This document shows, one piece after another, positions 37,163 through 47,943 of a DNA stretch of 64,000 bases. The notes below the pieces were generated by a model, which searched no databases, had not been told where the DNA came from, and saw only the letters and a program-made list of their open reading frames with translations. The stretch is from positions 103,111,893-103,175,892 of the forward strand of contig CM056380.1 in assembly GCA_029718625.1 (NCBI GenBank), written 5' to 3'. How positions within the stretch are numbered: the stretch's first letter is position 1; each line of letters opens with the position of its first letter. This DNA comes from Synaphobranchus kaupii (Eukaryota > Chordata > Actinopteri > Anguilliformes > Synaphobranchidae). Both the position numbers and the translations under genes were made by a program.

Positions 37163-37706
37163 TACCCCTTTTCCACAAAAACAAGTTCAAGGGCCGGTTC
37201 GGAGCCGGTGCCTAATCTCGAACCAGTTCTTCGCGTTTCGACAGCAAAAGAACTGGCTCTCGGGCCAGGAAAACTGGTTCCAGAGCGGGCACCAACACTT
37301 CGCTGGTCTAGAACCAAGAACCGCTTACGTCAAGGGCTGGGGGCAGGATTATCGTGACCAACCAAGACCGACTAAAACTTTGTGATCGCCATTTTTAAAA
37401 ATACAGAGCAGCACAAACGCGTTGGACCAGTCGTGTTTGGATGCCAATGTAGGCTCGCAAAGCCAGGAGCAACGCTAGAGATGCCACTTAGTCCGCCATT
37501 GTTGTTGCTGTGCTTGAAGTTGCGGCTAGCGTTACTGGGAAAGCGGAGACGTGTACAGACGTATACAGTGACGTAATGACGTGGCTCTCTAGCCCCGTGG
37601 AAAAGCAAACCGGTTCTTAGAAGGTTCGCAAGTTGAACCAACTGCGAACCGGCACTAGCACCAGCCCCAGAACCAGAACTAGGTTCGTGTTGGTGGAAAG
37701 GGGGTA
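37163..37706. mobile_element. MITE of about 540 bp with CCCCTTTTCCAC ends
   Basis: TA then CCCCTTTTCCACAAAAACAA on the left; TGTTGGTGGAAAGGGGG then TA on the right. The end blocks are inverted with few changes. The interior is rich in GAACC/GGTTC words on both strands. The TA flanks suggest a TA-target element, but the superfamily is not identified. It abuts the 58-bp minisatellite 26 bp to its left. Confidence 0.75.
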
Positions 37707-39611
37707 AGTGTGACCTTGGGCAGGTGCCTCCATGGAACCTCAAAATGGCATGGAATCTCCAAGGAATCTCTTCTCTCCACCGCTGTTATTTACCCTCCTC
37801 AATAACAAAAAAAAAATGTTGAGCGTTAACAGCAGAAACCAGGAAACGTTTCAGCGCCAATCAGGCCCAAGCGAGGAGTCAGCCGTGTGAGAAGAGGGAG
37901 TGAAACGATTAACCCCGGTAGAAGAGGCCTTTACCAGAAAGCATTCAAAGACACTCTCCTACTCTCCCGTGATTGATTGTTTGTAAACAGACTCTAAGAT
38001 GATGCTCACTGCACACCATTAAATCAAATGGGCCACTCTGAGATATTGGCTGTGGCAAAGATTTCTGGGCCTTTTAAATATTTCTTCAGCACTTGAGGAA
38101 AAAAAAGAATTGATGGCAAAATTCAGCACAGAAAGAGCACAGACAGGCATAATGTTTGTTTATTCACTGTTATGCTTTGCAACAGTATAACAACAGTATA
38201 GCGCTTAGCTCTACTGTTCTTCCCATGTACCTTGTCAAAAAAAAGAAAAGATTTCATAAAAAAATACTGTTTACTTTTTACTTTTAAAGTATTCAAATCG
38301 TACTGCATGGGGCAGGATTAAAATATTTACAAAGTCAACTGTATTTAATTACTTTATTTACGTTCAATATAAATGCAGAGTAAGGTTTCCTCTGCAGTCC
38401 AGAAAAGGACGTGCCCTTGCACCATAGCATTACATTTCATGGGAGCCAAATTATGGAAGCCTTCCACAATTAAAAAGAAACATGTCAGCCAGGCAGAGCC
38501 ATTCATTTAAAAAATATTTCAACACATATTCTGGCATGGCAGTCAACCTTAAAAGGCTAATCTTGCCAGGCCAGTCCCCTACTAACGAAGAAACAGAGCT
38601 CTGTTTATCGAATGCCGTTTCAAATCAACATATTAGGACTGCAGCGATTAAGAGAGCGGCAAAAATCTGCTGTTATAATATTTCAATAGATCACATGCAA
38701 GCTCACCAGGAACTACAAACGGTCTATGCAGTCTTACTATTACATGCAAATTAGCCATGAACCACTAGCCAGGCATGACCTAGCATCTACGCACTCATTC
38801 CATTCATACCCATGTCTTGCAGACAGGTTTATATTCCACTGTGACTACAGCAGGGAGGAACAAGGAAAGCACAGGGAAAATTATATTATTTTTTTATATA
38901 AAATGGAACTTGATAATGAATGTAGTAGATATGAAACTAGAACAGATTTTCCTCAAATACGGCTGGGTTTTTTACTCCCACTCCTATACCTAGAAGCCCA
39001 ACAGCTGCTGTGGAACTAACGGGCTCAGTAATCATGGAGGAAATGGGAACAACCTCGTTTGGCTTCAGAGGGATGCCTCTGTCACAGGCCACAAACAAGT
39101 CCCTTTGCACAAAGAACTACCGCTGAGACAGCGCTTCAGGTGCGCACAAGAGACGCCCTAACCTTACAGTTAATGAGAGAGCTCCAGCCAGAGGGAGCAC
39201 GTTATGACAAGCAGCACCTGCCTGAGGCTCCAGAGGGAAGACAGTGGGGAGGGGAGGAGTCAGTAGACAGACAGGCAGTGAGAAGGGGAGGAAACTAAGC
39301 AAACGGACAGTTGGGAGGGGAGGAGTCAAAGTAGGTAGACAGTGGGGAGTCAAAACAGACTGACGCTTCTCATTTGAGCTGTGATTTCACCAGTACGTGA
39401 GCTCTCTCTCTCGCCCCCTTAAAAAAAGATATAAAAAAAGAATCTGATATAGCTACAGTACATTCATGTGGTCTATCTGTCAACGGCTCCTTAATAATAA
39501 ATACTTTTTAAAATAATGGCTTTTTAAAATAATGGAATTTTTTTATTTTTTATTTTATTGGAATGTCTAAATTGTTCCAATTTTCTCAACATGGCCAGCC
39601 TGGGCGCGTGT
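37707..39611. other. Intron; nothing named
   Basis: Unique, AT-rich at 38100-38500. 39577-39602 carries the sequence TTTTCTCAACATGGCCAGCC that recurs at the solo-LTR insertion site. No exon recognised. Confidence 0.45.
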
Positions 39612-39749
39612 GTGCGTGAGTCTTCGTCTACCTAAAATTAAATAAAACCCAGTACCTTGTCCAGCCTGGATTTAAAAACCTCCAAGGTTTCTGCCTCCAC
39701 AACATGTCATTGTATCTCTCCACCATAGATGCACCAACAGTGACAAACA
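39612..39749 (-). mobile_element. Non-LTR retrotransposon fragment, copy 1
   Basis: On the minus strand it reads VVEAETLEVFKSRLDKVLDF, the kind of C-terminal tail found after the reverse transcriptase in some LINE proteins, then ends in a CG/CA-rich tail. It is 138 bp and matches 41552-41689 with three mismatches, in the same orientation and exactly 1,940 bp away. The family is not assigned. Confidence 0.65.
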
Positions 39750-39759
39750 GGTTTTTTGT

Positions 39760-39846
39760 TGTAATATTGTTGTGTGTGGACCCCAGGAAGACTAGCGAAT
39801 TGCCACGGCATTAGCTAATGGGGATCCTTTCAATAAACAAATAAAC
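39760..39846 (+). mobile_element. LINE 3' end, 5'-truncated
   Basis: GGACCCCAGGAAGACTAGCG through ATTAGCTAATGGGGATCC, then TTTCAATAAACAAATAAAC. This stem-loop followed by an AATAAA-type tail is a common fish non-LTR 3' terminus. It is in the opposite sense to the neighbouring fragment at 39612, so it is a separate insertion. Confidence 0.6.
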
Positions 39847-40111
39847 TTGTAGGTAGCTACCTCACTGATGCTCTTCCTTTACCGCCAGTCAGTATTGTAA
39901 AAACTGAGACCCTTGCAATTTTTTGATGAGGTCTTGTGGTACTTGTTTATGCTTAAACTATGTTAATAGTCTCTTCACATTTTCTTCATAGCGACAAAAT
40001 GTATTATGTATTCACTACTGAATCTGTCCTATCCTGTGTTTCATTGCAATGCAGGCTAACAAGTAAAGTAAGAGAGATAGAAATGTTGATGGAAAAGAGA
40101 GAAACTGCCAT

Positions 40112-40403
40112 GGTGCCACTCAGATAAAACTCTGAGTAAAAGAATGCGTAAAAGAACGCTCAGGATCAAATCAGAAATCTGCTTTAAAAAGGTTTCGCAT
40201 TTTCTACCTCTGCCTCTCTATCATGGTGTCACCATAGCACACGGACTCCAAACATTGTGTACGTATGGCGTCCATCGTGTGCAGAGGTACGCAGGTTCTC
40301 ACAGCACGTGTTATATTATACATCTGAATTACTGCGTGGAAACGCACTTACGCGGCTTTCTGAGGGTATTTTTCTGCTCAGCACTGTTTATACATGTGAC
40401 CCC
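40112..40403 (-). mobile_element. GGGGCCACATGT MITE, copy B (inverted)
   Basis: Reverse-complement copy of the 25478 and 60822 elements: CTCTGAGTAAAAGAATGCGT at its left, and TTTTTCTGCTCAGCACTGTT then TATACATGTGACCCC at its right. The left terminal repeat is more mutated (GGTGCCACTCAGAT). Non-coding. Confidence 0.85.
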
Positions 40404-40893
40404 TGGTGACAAAAAACACAAAGCACAAAACAGAATTTGCTTCATTACAATTATAACTAGCAGAAAACAGGTTGTTTTGCTCACGTATTGAGTGGAAACT
40501 ACGACACATAACAGCAATCTACACTGCAAAGCAAATTATATGGTGGAGCAGCAAGTTAGACAGGAGCTTCCATACAATCTTTCGATCATCCCTGACATGC
40601 GGATGATTTAAGACCCGGAGCCATACAATCATCAGCCTCAATTATAGAAAACAAACTGGACAAGTTTAAATTCAGAGTTATCTGCAGTAACCATGGTGGA
40701 CAGATATCTGTAAAGGGCGATTATTCACTGCAGCCAAAGCACAATTGACCCTGCCAGGTGTATGGCCCATATTCTTGCACTGTTCATAAACATACTACAT
40801 AGGTGGCAGTCTTTTGTGGAGAGCATCATTGTGACACTTGCAGAGTGTTTGCAAAAAGCCTGACACATTGTCATTACCAGATGCATTATTGAT
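40404..40893. other. Intron; nothing named
   Basis: Unique sequence between the MITE and the SINE. Confidence 0.45.
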
Positions 40894-41110
40894 GCAGTGT
40901 AGTATAATGGTTAAGGAACTGGGCTTGTAACGAAAGGTTGCAGGTTCGATTCCCAGATAGGACACAGCCATTGTACCCTTGAGCAAGGTACTTAACCTGA
41001 CTTGCTTCAGTATAACCAGCTGTATGAATGGATAAATGTAATAAGTTGTGTAAGTTGCTCTGGATAAGAGCGTCTGCTAAATGCCTGTAATGTAATGTAA
41101 TGTAATGTAA
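40894..41110 (+). mobile_element. tRNA-derived SINE (UnaSINE-like), full length
   Basis: A pol III A box TAGTATAATGG lies at 40900-40910 and a B box GGTTCGATTCC at 40943-40953. A tRNA-unrelated body follows (CCTTGAGCAAGGTACTTAAC). The tail is GGATAAGAGCGTCTGCTAAATG and (TGTAA)4. This 3' end is the one shared by eel UnaL2 LINEs and UnaSINEs and is what the LINE reverse transcriptase recognises. It is 217 bp and intact in structure. A second full copy lies reversed at 53483-53675. Confidence 0.95.
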
Positions 41111-41491
41111 CAGCACAAAAGGACAGGGGTTTCCAGAAGTATATACAGTAAGTGCAGAGGTTGGACTGCTTCTATGCAGACCTGCCTGAACAGGCTCACA
41201 AAAGAGAAAATGCATTCTGACCATTCTCCTGGGTGTTTATATCCTGCCAGTGCTACCAAAATGCCTCCCTTATCCATCGTCACCGTTAACGCTCCGGCCC
41301 ACAGTTTCCTTAAAGTTGCAGTTTGGATCAAAGCCACCAGGGCTAAATACCTGAACCTTCCTGTCACTCTGCTCCACCTTCCTTCCGCGTGCAATCCTTT
41401 CAGCAACATCAAACAGACTGTAGGCCTGCTTGTTTTTCAACGGAATGAGCAAGGGTTACAGTGAATACTTGACTTAACACGCCACTCTTGA

Positions 41492-41495
41492 GCGC

Positions 41496-41556
<61 letters not shown>
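41492..41556. repeat. (TG)n microsatellite at a retroelement junction
   Basis: About 60 bp of TG that runs directly into the LINE fragment at 41552. On the minus strand it is a CA tail following that fragment's 3' end. Confidence 0.95.
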
Positions 41557-41689
41557 TGAGTCTTCGTCTACCTAAAATTAAATAAAATCCAGTACCTTGT
41601 CCAGCCTGGATTTAAAAACCTCCAAGGTTTCTGCCTCCACAACATGTCATTGTGTCTCTCCACCATAGATGCACCAACAGTGACAAACA
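41552..41689 (-). mobile_element. Non-LTR retrotransposon fragment, copy 2
   Basis: Same 138-bp sequence as 39612-39749, with three mismatches and the same minus sense (VVEAETLEVFKSRLDKVLDF). It is followed on that strand by a long (CA)n. Both copies end at the same 5' point (CAGTGACAAAC), which argues for a common truncated source or a local duplication. Confidence 0.65.
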
Positions 41690-43699
41690 AACACTGACTG
41701 CCGACACCAAAAGTGGGCCGAAACGGTGGAAATTCCATCCACAAGTGCAAGCATGTGCACAGTGAGATAAACACAGAAGATGCTTGAGGGTCTAGGACGG
41801 AATGTCATGGGTAAGACCACACCCCTTCCACGCCATTGGCCGTAAACTGTGCCTTAACTAAAAGACGCATATTAAATGTTGCGTCTTGTATTTGCTATAC
41901 AGCGGTGTGTATCCTCATGGAAGCCACCTTCGTAAGCTAATAACTAAGCTTGTTTTCAAACTAAACAAATGGTTAGTTTGAAATTCTTTTGTGGTTTCTT
42001 AACAAACTGTGCTATGTAACCTGCATTTGAGGCCTAGCATCTGTAGCAACATCTGTATTTCTCTCTACAAACTAAATTTGTAAAACATGTTTTTGTTACG
42101 CACTCTTGAGCATTATTGATGACTGAAAAGCTTTACATCAATTTTGCAAACCTTATGCCTTTTGGGGAAAATATAATATAGAATAAATTGCAACGACTCG
42201 CACTAACCCCTGGATTAAATCAACACTTCAATTCCTCAGTTAAATAAATAAAAAAGTAGCTTTTTCAATACAAACACGTTTTAAATGCATACATTGTGTC
42301 ACCACTGAACTCAAATCATATGTTTGCATTTGTTTCCGTGTTGAGGAAAAATGTAAACCAGAGGTCAGTAGCGAAACTGAAAAAGTCATATGTTTTTATA
42401 TTTACAGCCATCTGTTAATACTTTAAAGTACATTATACACTATACATACACAATACTTTAAATGTACATTACAGAAACCATATTGTTGGTTTAACTCTCA
42501 GCTGTTAGGTAGTCAGTGACTTACTGAACCCACGTGGTTCAGTAGGATTTTGTGAGATGTGGTGTGAGTTCATTGCTACAGTCCTCAGAAATCCTGCTTT
42601 CTCAGGAGACCCAAGCTAAGATTGCCTGCTTACACCATACAGGATGTGTGTTATTGGCTATGAAGGGAATACTTAGCCCATGAGGTGTTTTTAACATTTG
42701 GAGGAGAGACATGAGAAATGCTTCTCCTTTTTTACACAGATGCATTATTGATGCAGTATTCATCTCAACACTGATTGTCCAAGGCCACTGTGAAACCACT
42801 GGCTATGGTAAAAGGCTCTTGTGGTATAGTACTGTAAATTGTTTGATTTATTAAGCTGTCTTAAAAGAGCAACGCGTATAGACGTGGAGACGTTGTATAG
42901 CATCAGTACATACTGTCAGTACACCATAGCTGCATTATTACAAACCAGGCCTTGTCTGTCCCTGGACCCACAATCCGACAGGCTTTCCAGCTCTCTTAAG
43001 GAGGTGAAGTGCTTCAATCAAATCAGTATTTAGTTCAGGTAGTTTAAATGCCATGTTTGAATGAAAGCCAACATACACTGCAGTAGTGTAGTATCTGAAT
43101 GTAGTATACCTGACTAAAGGCATTAATGACGCCCACAACCTAATGATAGAAAAGTGTCTTAAAATTAAAGCAAGGACAATTATCAGGCACATCTGAGATA
43201 GCACCCCTGCTATAATGAAAATAACTAAGGCACTAAAAACATAACGGTACTCTTTTAGAAAGACATAAACTACAGTGTTGCGCTGCTGGCTGCAGGCATT
43301 GGCGCACGCATGCTGTGGGGAATGTGATGTAACTGCAAGTTTCACCTTTTCAAAATTATGCAGTAGTCAATATTCAGGCAGACATTTTAAGCAAATGCAA
43401 TAGGTGGAGAATATCTACAACCTTCCATAATAATCTCCTATGGTTTAATGTTACTATCCATGCTATCCTGGAGGTGAAATTTAGAATGGATTATGGTCCG
43501 GCCAACAGCTTCATTGTCATAATGTAACTCTTCTCCACGTCTAGCAAATTCTCCTCCAGTAGACCATTCACCAAATACGCAAAACAATGGCTTAGTAGCC
43601 TGCGTATAAGGCTTAGTAACACTTTGCAAGCATTGAGACACTCTTTTAACATTCATTTTGAGACACTGTGTATACACTGTGTGTAGACACATTGTGTAT
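41690..43699. other. Intron; nothing named
   Basis: Unique, AT-rich. A 21-mer at 42737-42757 (CAGATGCATTATTGATGCAGT) is identical to 40878-40898 at the SINE's left edge. No exon recognised. Confidence 0.4.
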
Positions 43700-43830
43700 T
43701 ATGTTTGTTTTTTCCCTTTGTGTGTTTTATCTGTTGTTTATCTTTGTTTTTATTTTATTTTGACTGTGAAGCACTTTGTGACTGGTGTCTGCGAAAGGTG
43801 CTATATTTACTAACTTACTTACTTACGCTG
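43700..43830 (+). mobile_element. LINE 3' tail, 5'-truncated
   Basis: TGACTGTGAAGCACTTTGTG through TGCGAAAGGTGCTATATTTA, then (ACTT)n. This is a common 3' terminus of fish non-LTR elements (GTGAAGCACTTTGTG...GCTATATAAATAAA type). It is immediately left of the solo LTR. Confidence 0.6.
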
Positions 43831-44009
43831 GTCACTGTTGCTTTCTCAACTGTAATGGGGCGTGACGTGTGAGGTAGGAGGAGCCAAACGTAGCAAGGGG
43901 ATTCTTTAAGCTCTAGGGCCACTAAGGCGGGAAACCCCGCAGATAAGGGAGGAGACAAGACAAGGAACACACACGCCACAGCTACAGACCGGCTCACTGT
44001 TACACACCA

Positions 44010-45660
44010 AAAAGTAGAAGCACAAACGCCTGGTTTAACAACAAGAAAACCCAACAAGGCGAAAGGGAACAAAGAACTGCTACCCCATACTTCTACAAGC
44101 TAAGTAACTAAAAAGCAACCCGGAAATAACAAACGCCCTGTCTCGGCAACGAGACGCATAAGAACAGGCGAGTAGCATAATGGCACAAATACACACCAAC
44201 GTACCGAAGCTACGAACCGGCACACTAACACGCGAAATAGTAGAAGTACAAACACCTGGTTTCACAGCAAGAAATCCAAATAAGGCGAAAGGGAACAAAG
44301 AACTGCTACCCCATACTTCCACATGCTAAGTAAATAATAAGACCAGCAATAATAAACGCCCTGAGGCGCAAGAATAGGCGAGTAGCATAAAAGGTACACA
44401 TAAAACATATAACCAACAAACACTGAAAACTAATGCAAATTAGAATGTCAGGAGGCGAAAGGAACGGAGATCTAACGTTCCAAGGCTACTCTCAGACTCG
44501 CAGTCAAACGCAAACCTGTCAACAAAAACGCCCAGTCCTCCCCATAGGAAGACATGCACCGAAAGACGAAACCGGACCATGGTTCCGAACAAAATCATCA
44601 AACTCCATGTACGGAGACAGGTACAAAAAGGAACGAACAGGACAGGCTGCACCGGACAGTTACCGGCTAAAAGACCAAAACAAGTTCGTAGAAAATAAAA
44701 GCCCTACCTCTTGGTAAAGAGGAATGTAAGGAGGAGGCGAAGGAACAGAGATAACGTTCCGTGGCTACTTCCATAAGCTCGCAGTCACATGCAGAACATA
44801 AAGGGGGTAAACGTCCGATCTCCCAGGAGGGAGAAACATTTTACAGGCGAGCCGACGGAGCACCGTCGTCCCATAACTTTACTAGCAGAAAGACTAATGC
44901 AAGCTTAACTAGAAAACACACGCCCTAGCCTCTCAGTAAGGGGAAATGTAACGAGGCGAAGGAACCGATAATTAATGTTCCAAGGCTAAGTTGAGACTCA
45001 GAGTCACACGCAAACATGTCCACAACATCGCCCGGTCTCCCTATGGGAAGACATGTACCGAAGGGCGAACAGAACTACAGTTCCGAACAGAATCGCCCAA
45101 ATCTCCATACACGGAGAAAAGCACAAAAAGACGAAAGGACAGCTGCACCGGAATTATCGGCTAATAGACTAGCGCAAGCTCAAACACTAATACAAGCCCT
45201 GCCTCTCAGTATGAACAAATGAAACGTACCAAAGCTACTAACTGGCTCCCTGTAACACGGAAATGAGTAGAAGCTAAAACGCCAGGTCTCTCAGTGAGAA
45301 AACCAATCACAGGCGAAAATGGAACAAAGAACTGCTACTCTATACTTCTACGAGCTAAGTAACTAAGTAGAAGTGAAACGCCCGATCTCCCTGTGGGAAG
45401 ACATGTACCAAAGGGCGAACAGAACTACAGTTCCGAACAGAATTGCCCAAATCTCCATACACGTCGCTTTGGATAAAAGCGTCTGCCAAATGATTGTAAT
45501 GTAATGTAATGTAATGTAAAAGCACACAAAGACGAAATAGAGCAGAGATCCGCGGTCCCATACTTCTACGAGATAAGTAACTAAAGAGCCAGCAAGAAAT
45601 AAGCCCTGCCTCACCTCAGCAATGAGACGCAAAAATAGGCGAGTAGCCCAAATGGTACGA
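44010..45660 (-). repeat. Internal repeated blocks of the solo LTR
   Basis: GAACAAAGAACTGCTACCCC with CATACTTCTACAAGCTAAGT recurs near 44066, 44290 and 45329, and in decayed form near 45540; the first two are about 227 bp apart. A second block (GACATGTACCGAAGGGCGAA ... CAAATCTCCATACAC) recurs near 44552, 45050 and 45408. Inflation of the LTR by tandem duplication explains its unusual length. Confidence 0.8.
45463..45519 (+). mobile_element. 57-bp LINE/SINE tail nested in the LTR
   Basis: GTCGCTTTGGATAAAAGCGT then CTGCCAAATGATTGTAATGT and (TGTAA)n interrupts one copy of the LTR block. The uninterrupted block at about 45098-45130 reads CATACACGGAGAAAAGCAC, so the insertion point is exact. It is an extreme 5' truncation of an L2-type retroposon, younger than the LTR duplication. 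Confidence 0.88.
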
Positions 45661-45900
45661 ATCACTCACAGCCAACAATACACCACAGTACAAAACAATA
45701 AACAAACAATCTCGAAGACCCGAACGAAGGAAACGGGAGGCTTAAATAGCTCTCAGTGACCACGCACAGGTGTGGACGCTAACAGAAGCTCCGCAATCTC
45801 AGCAGGGCGGAGCAAGCATCTACCAAAAGGGCAGCGCCCTCGCGTGGCCACTAAGGAAAACGACCGCATAGGGAAACAGGGTAAAAACCGTGACATCAAC

Positions 45901-47540
45901 ATGGCCAGCCTGGCCCTTAAGACTGGCTCATTCACTCATATCAAACATCTGAAGCTGTCTGAATGTTGTTGATGTTGCACAGCAAAAACTGTGGTCTCGT
46001 ATAAACACCCTAGGGTGTTAAATGTACACCCATAGTGTTGGATTTACACTGGCATTTCTGCGGTGTGTATTCTATAAGCCAACATGCCTCCTGGGGCCTT
46101 TTCCTTCCGAGCCACAGAGACAGCGTCGCACCAAAACCAGCCAAGACTCACTGCGAGGAAGAACTAGACTTTTCAGCTCGATGTGTCCCAAATCAAATGT
46201 AACTGTCGCCACCTCCCTCCCTATGGGTTTCCCTGTCTTACCTATGATACGTCTGATATTCCTGGATTTAAACATGCACCAGATCAGCCCACCTGGAAAA
46301 GTTTTATTTCACTAGACCACTGCAGGTCTACAACTTATATAGACCACCTCAAAATAACATTACTATTTTTGTAATCCTTTGTGTTGTGCCATACATAGAA
46401 CATGCCTAACATATTATGTATGAAAACTCATAATATGCACCAAAGTCACTTATTTTTTTAAGTCAGCCTACTCACAATGACCACAAACCGAAAGAATCTC
46501 TCTCTCACTCACACAAATACACACACAAACACACACACACACACACAATTGGGGAGCATCCATTCTTCAGCCGCTATTACATCTACCCCGCTTCACAGCC
46601 TTAATTAGCGAGCCGCCTCACCGCCTATCTGTTTGTTATGGGAGCTGTCGTTTGTTCGTGCAGGAACAGGGTAGACGGAAGCTGTCAGAAATAAAAGCAC
46701 GTCCTGAGCGAAAGGTCCTAAAAATCGCCCTCATTCAGGCCGCTGTCCATTACTTTCTGATCTTCGGCCGTGACAAAGGTTGGCTCCCAGCTATGCTGTA
46801 GCGGGAAATTAGTGTTATATCTGACCTATGCCATGCACCAAGCCCCCGACCTTTTCCTGTAATAGTAACTCCTACTAAGGTTGGAGGTTTCGATGTGCTC
46901 AGAGCCCATCGTGCAAGCGCGCACAGCTTTCCAATAGGAACACCCGGCAACACTTCGCTACCACCGGTAATTTGTGGTTTCCTGTATGACAAACGTCTCA
47001 CATTATCGCATTATTATGTATATGCTACTGCTAATATAAGACAACACCGCGGCGCGCGCACACACACACAGGAATTGTAGGGAAAATAATGAAGAATTGC
47101 GTGCGTTAGCCTATAGGCTACATATATGAAATATATGCGCCTATATATACAGACACACACACACAATTCCTTTCAATACAAGGCGTAACAGGCAAGGCTA
47201 ACCTTTCCCTCCAGGCGAATGCAACACGCCCCTGACACAGTAGGCTAATACATCGCGTAGGCTACGGCATGTCCACTGAATAGAATATTAATAGCTACAT
47301 CCACGACATAAAAAAAGGAAAATGAGTGGAAACAATTGAAATTGAACGAAAACAGAACAATGCAATTGCAGCGGTGTCGTGCCTTACCAGTGCCCACAGC
47401 AGAGGTAGGCTACAGCGTCATTTAAAGGGAATAGTGGCTTACTGAGAAATTGTAGCCTACACCTTTCGTATCATTGGAAACAATGAAACGCACGAATAAA
47501 ATCGCGAACATGCTTTGAGGCAGGCTATATTGAGACTTAC
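45901..47540. other. Gene-flank sequence; CA tract; nothing named
   Basis: A 16-bp palindrome AACACCCTAGGGTGTT lies at about 46004-46019 and a CA tract at 46507-46548. The rest is unique, without a recognised exon. Confidence 0.45.
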
Positions 47541-47910
47541 CTTGCCAGATCTGACTGTCAATCACTCGACCAGATGTGGACCATTGAGGTTACGGGGGGC
47601 ACAGTCAGCAAATGAATCCAACACCGCCACCGCCCCGTTGCTTCTTTTCCCTGACAAGGGAGATGGTGCTGGAGAATGTAAGAGCTGCAAAAGAAGCGGA
47701 GCGAAAGAGGGAGGGACGGGACGAATTAGAGAGGCAGGGTGGGAAAGAGGCGTTTTCGCAAGTCTCGATATTCTCGGAACGTCAGCGTGTGTACCCGAGT
47801 GCATTAAAATGCAGTTGACAGCCTCCACCTCAACTTAGCAAACGGCTACGATTTTGACACCTTTCCGAGTGCGCACTTAGGGCTGTTTTACCCATGATGA
47901 TTGCCAATGG
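47541..47910 (-). other. Candidate first exon (5' UTR) of the host gene
   Basis: On the minus strand CAGATCTGGCAAG is followed by GTAAGTCTC at 47540 downward, a perfect donor. The roughly 370 bp upstream are GC- and CpG-richer than the surroundings and end in a TATA box (TATAAA, 47938-47943), so transcription could start near 47910. It contains a stop-terminated 88-codon frame (47562-47828) that closes just before the donor and does not continue into it. The exon would therefore be untranslated, with upstream frames. Position and strand suit a distal promoter of the 4.1-family gene about 46.6 kb away. The evidence is signal-based only. Confidence 0.4.
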
Positions 47911-47937
47911 TTTGCCCGAAACGAACAGCCTTTTTTC

Positions 47938-47943
47938 TTTATA
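47938..47943 (-). promoter_or_regulatory. TATA box candidate
   Basis: GCAGTATAAAGAAAAAAGGC on the minus strand, about 30 bp upstream of the proposed start of the exon at 47541-47910. A CCAAT sequence occurs at 47904 on the plus strand. Confidence 0.35.

Larger units (their letters stand above)
43846..45900 (-). mobile_element. Solo LTR, 2,045 bp, with 5-bp duplication
   Basis: The body 43851-45895 runs TGTAATGGGGCGTGACG ... AAACCGTGACA and is flanked by TCAAC on both sides (43846-43850, 45896-45900). Read on the minus strand it begins TGTCACGGTTTTTACCC and ends CCCCATTACA, the TG...CA signature of LTRs, and has a TATA-like GAGCTATTTAAGCCTCCC at about 45737-45756. There is no gag or pol, so recombination between two LTRs is likely. 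Its R/U5 side is built of repeated blocks and contains a nested LINE tail. A Ty3/gypsy affiliation is inferred from the 5-bp duplication and TGTCACGG start; unproven. Confidence 0.85.

Noticed and set aside
36758..37357. Overlapping 70-147 codon frames on both strands with repeated peptides
   Set aside because: All three frames are open across a 58-bp G/C-rich minisatellite; the 58-bp period is not a multiple of three, and there is no start context or homology.
40894..40966. tRNA gene suggested by A and B boxes
   Set aside because: The boxes belong to the SINE head; no cloverleaf acceptor stem closes and the sequence runs into the SINE body and tail.
47562..47828. 88-codon minus-strand frame as a host N-terminus
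   Set aside because: It stops shortly before the splice donor and so cannot join the FERM exon; at most an upstream frame in a 5' UTR.
47582..47830. Housekeeping-gene CpG island with bidirectional transcription
   Set aside because: CpG enrichment is modest, and no plus-strand donor or exon was found to support a second gene.
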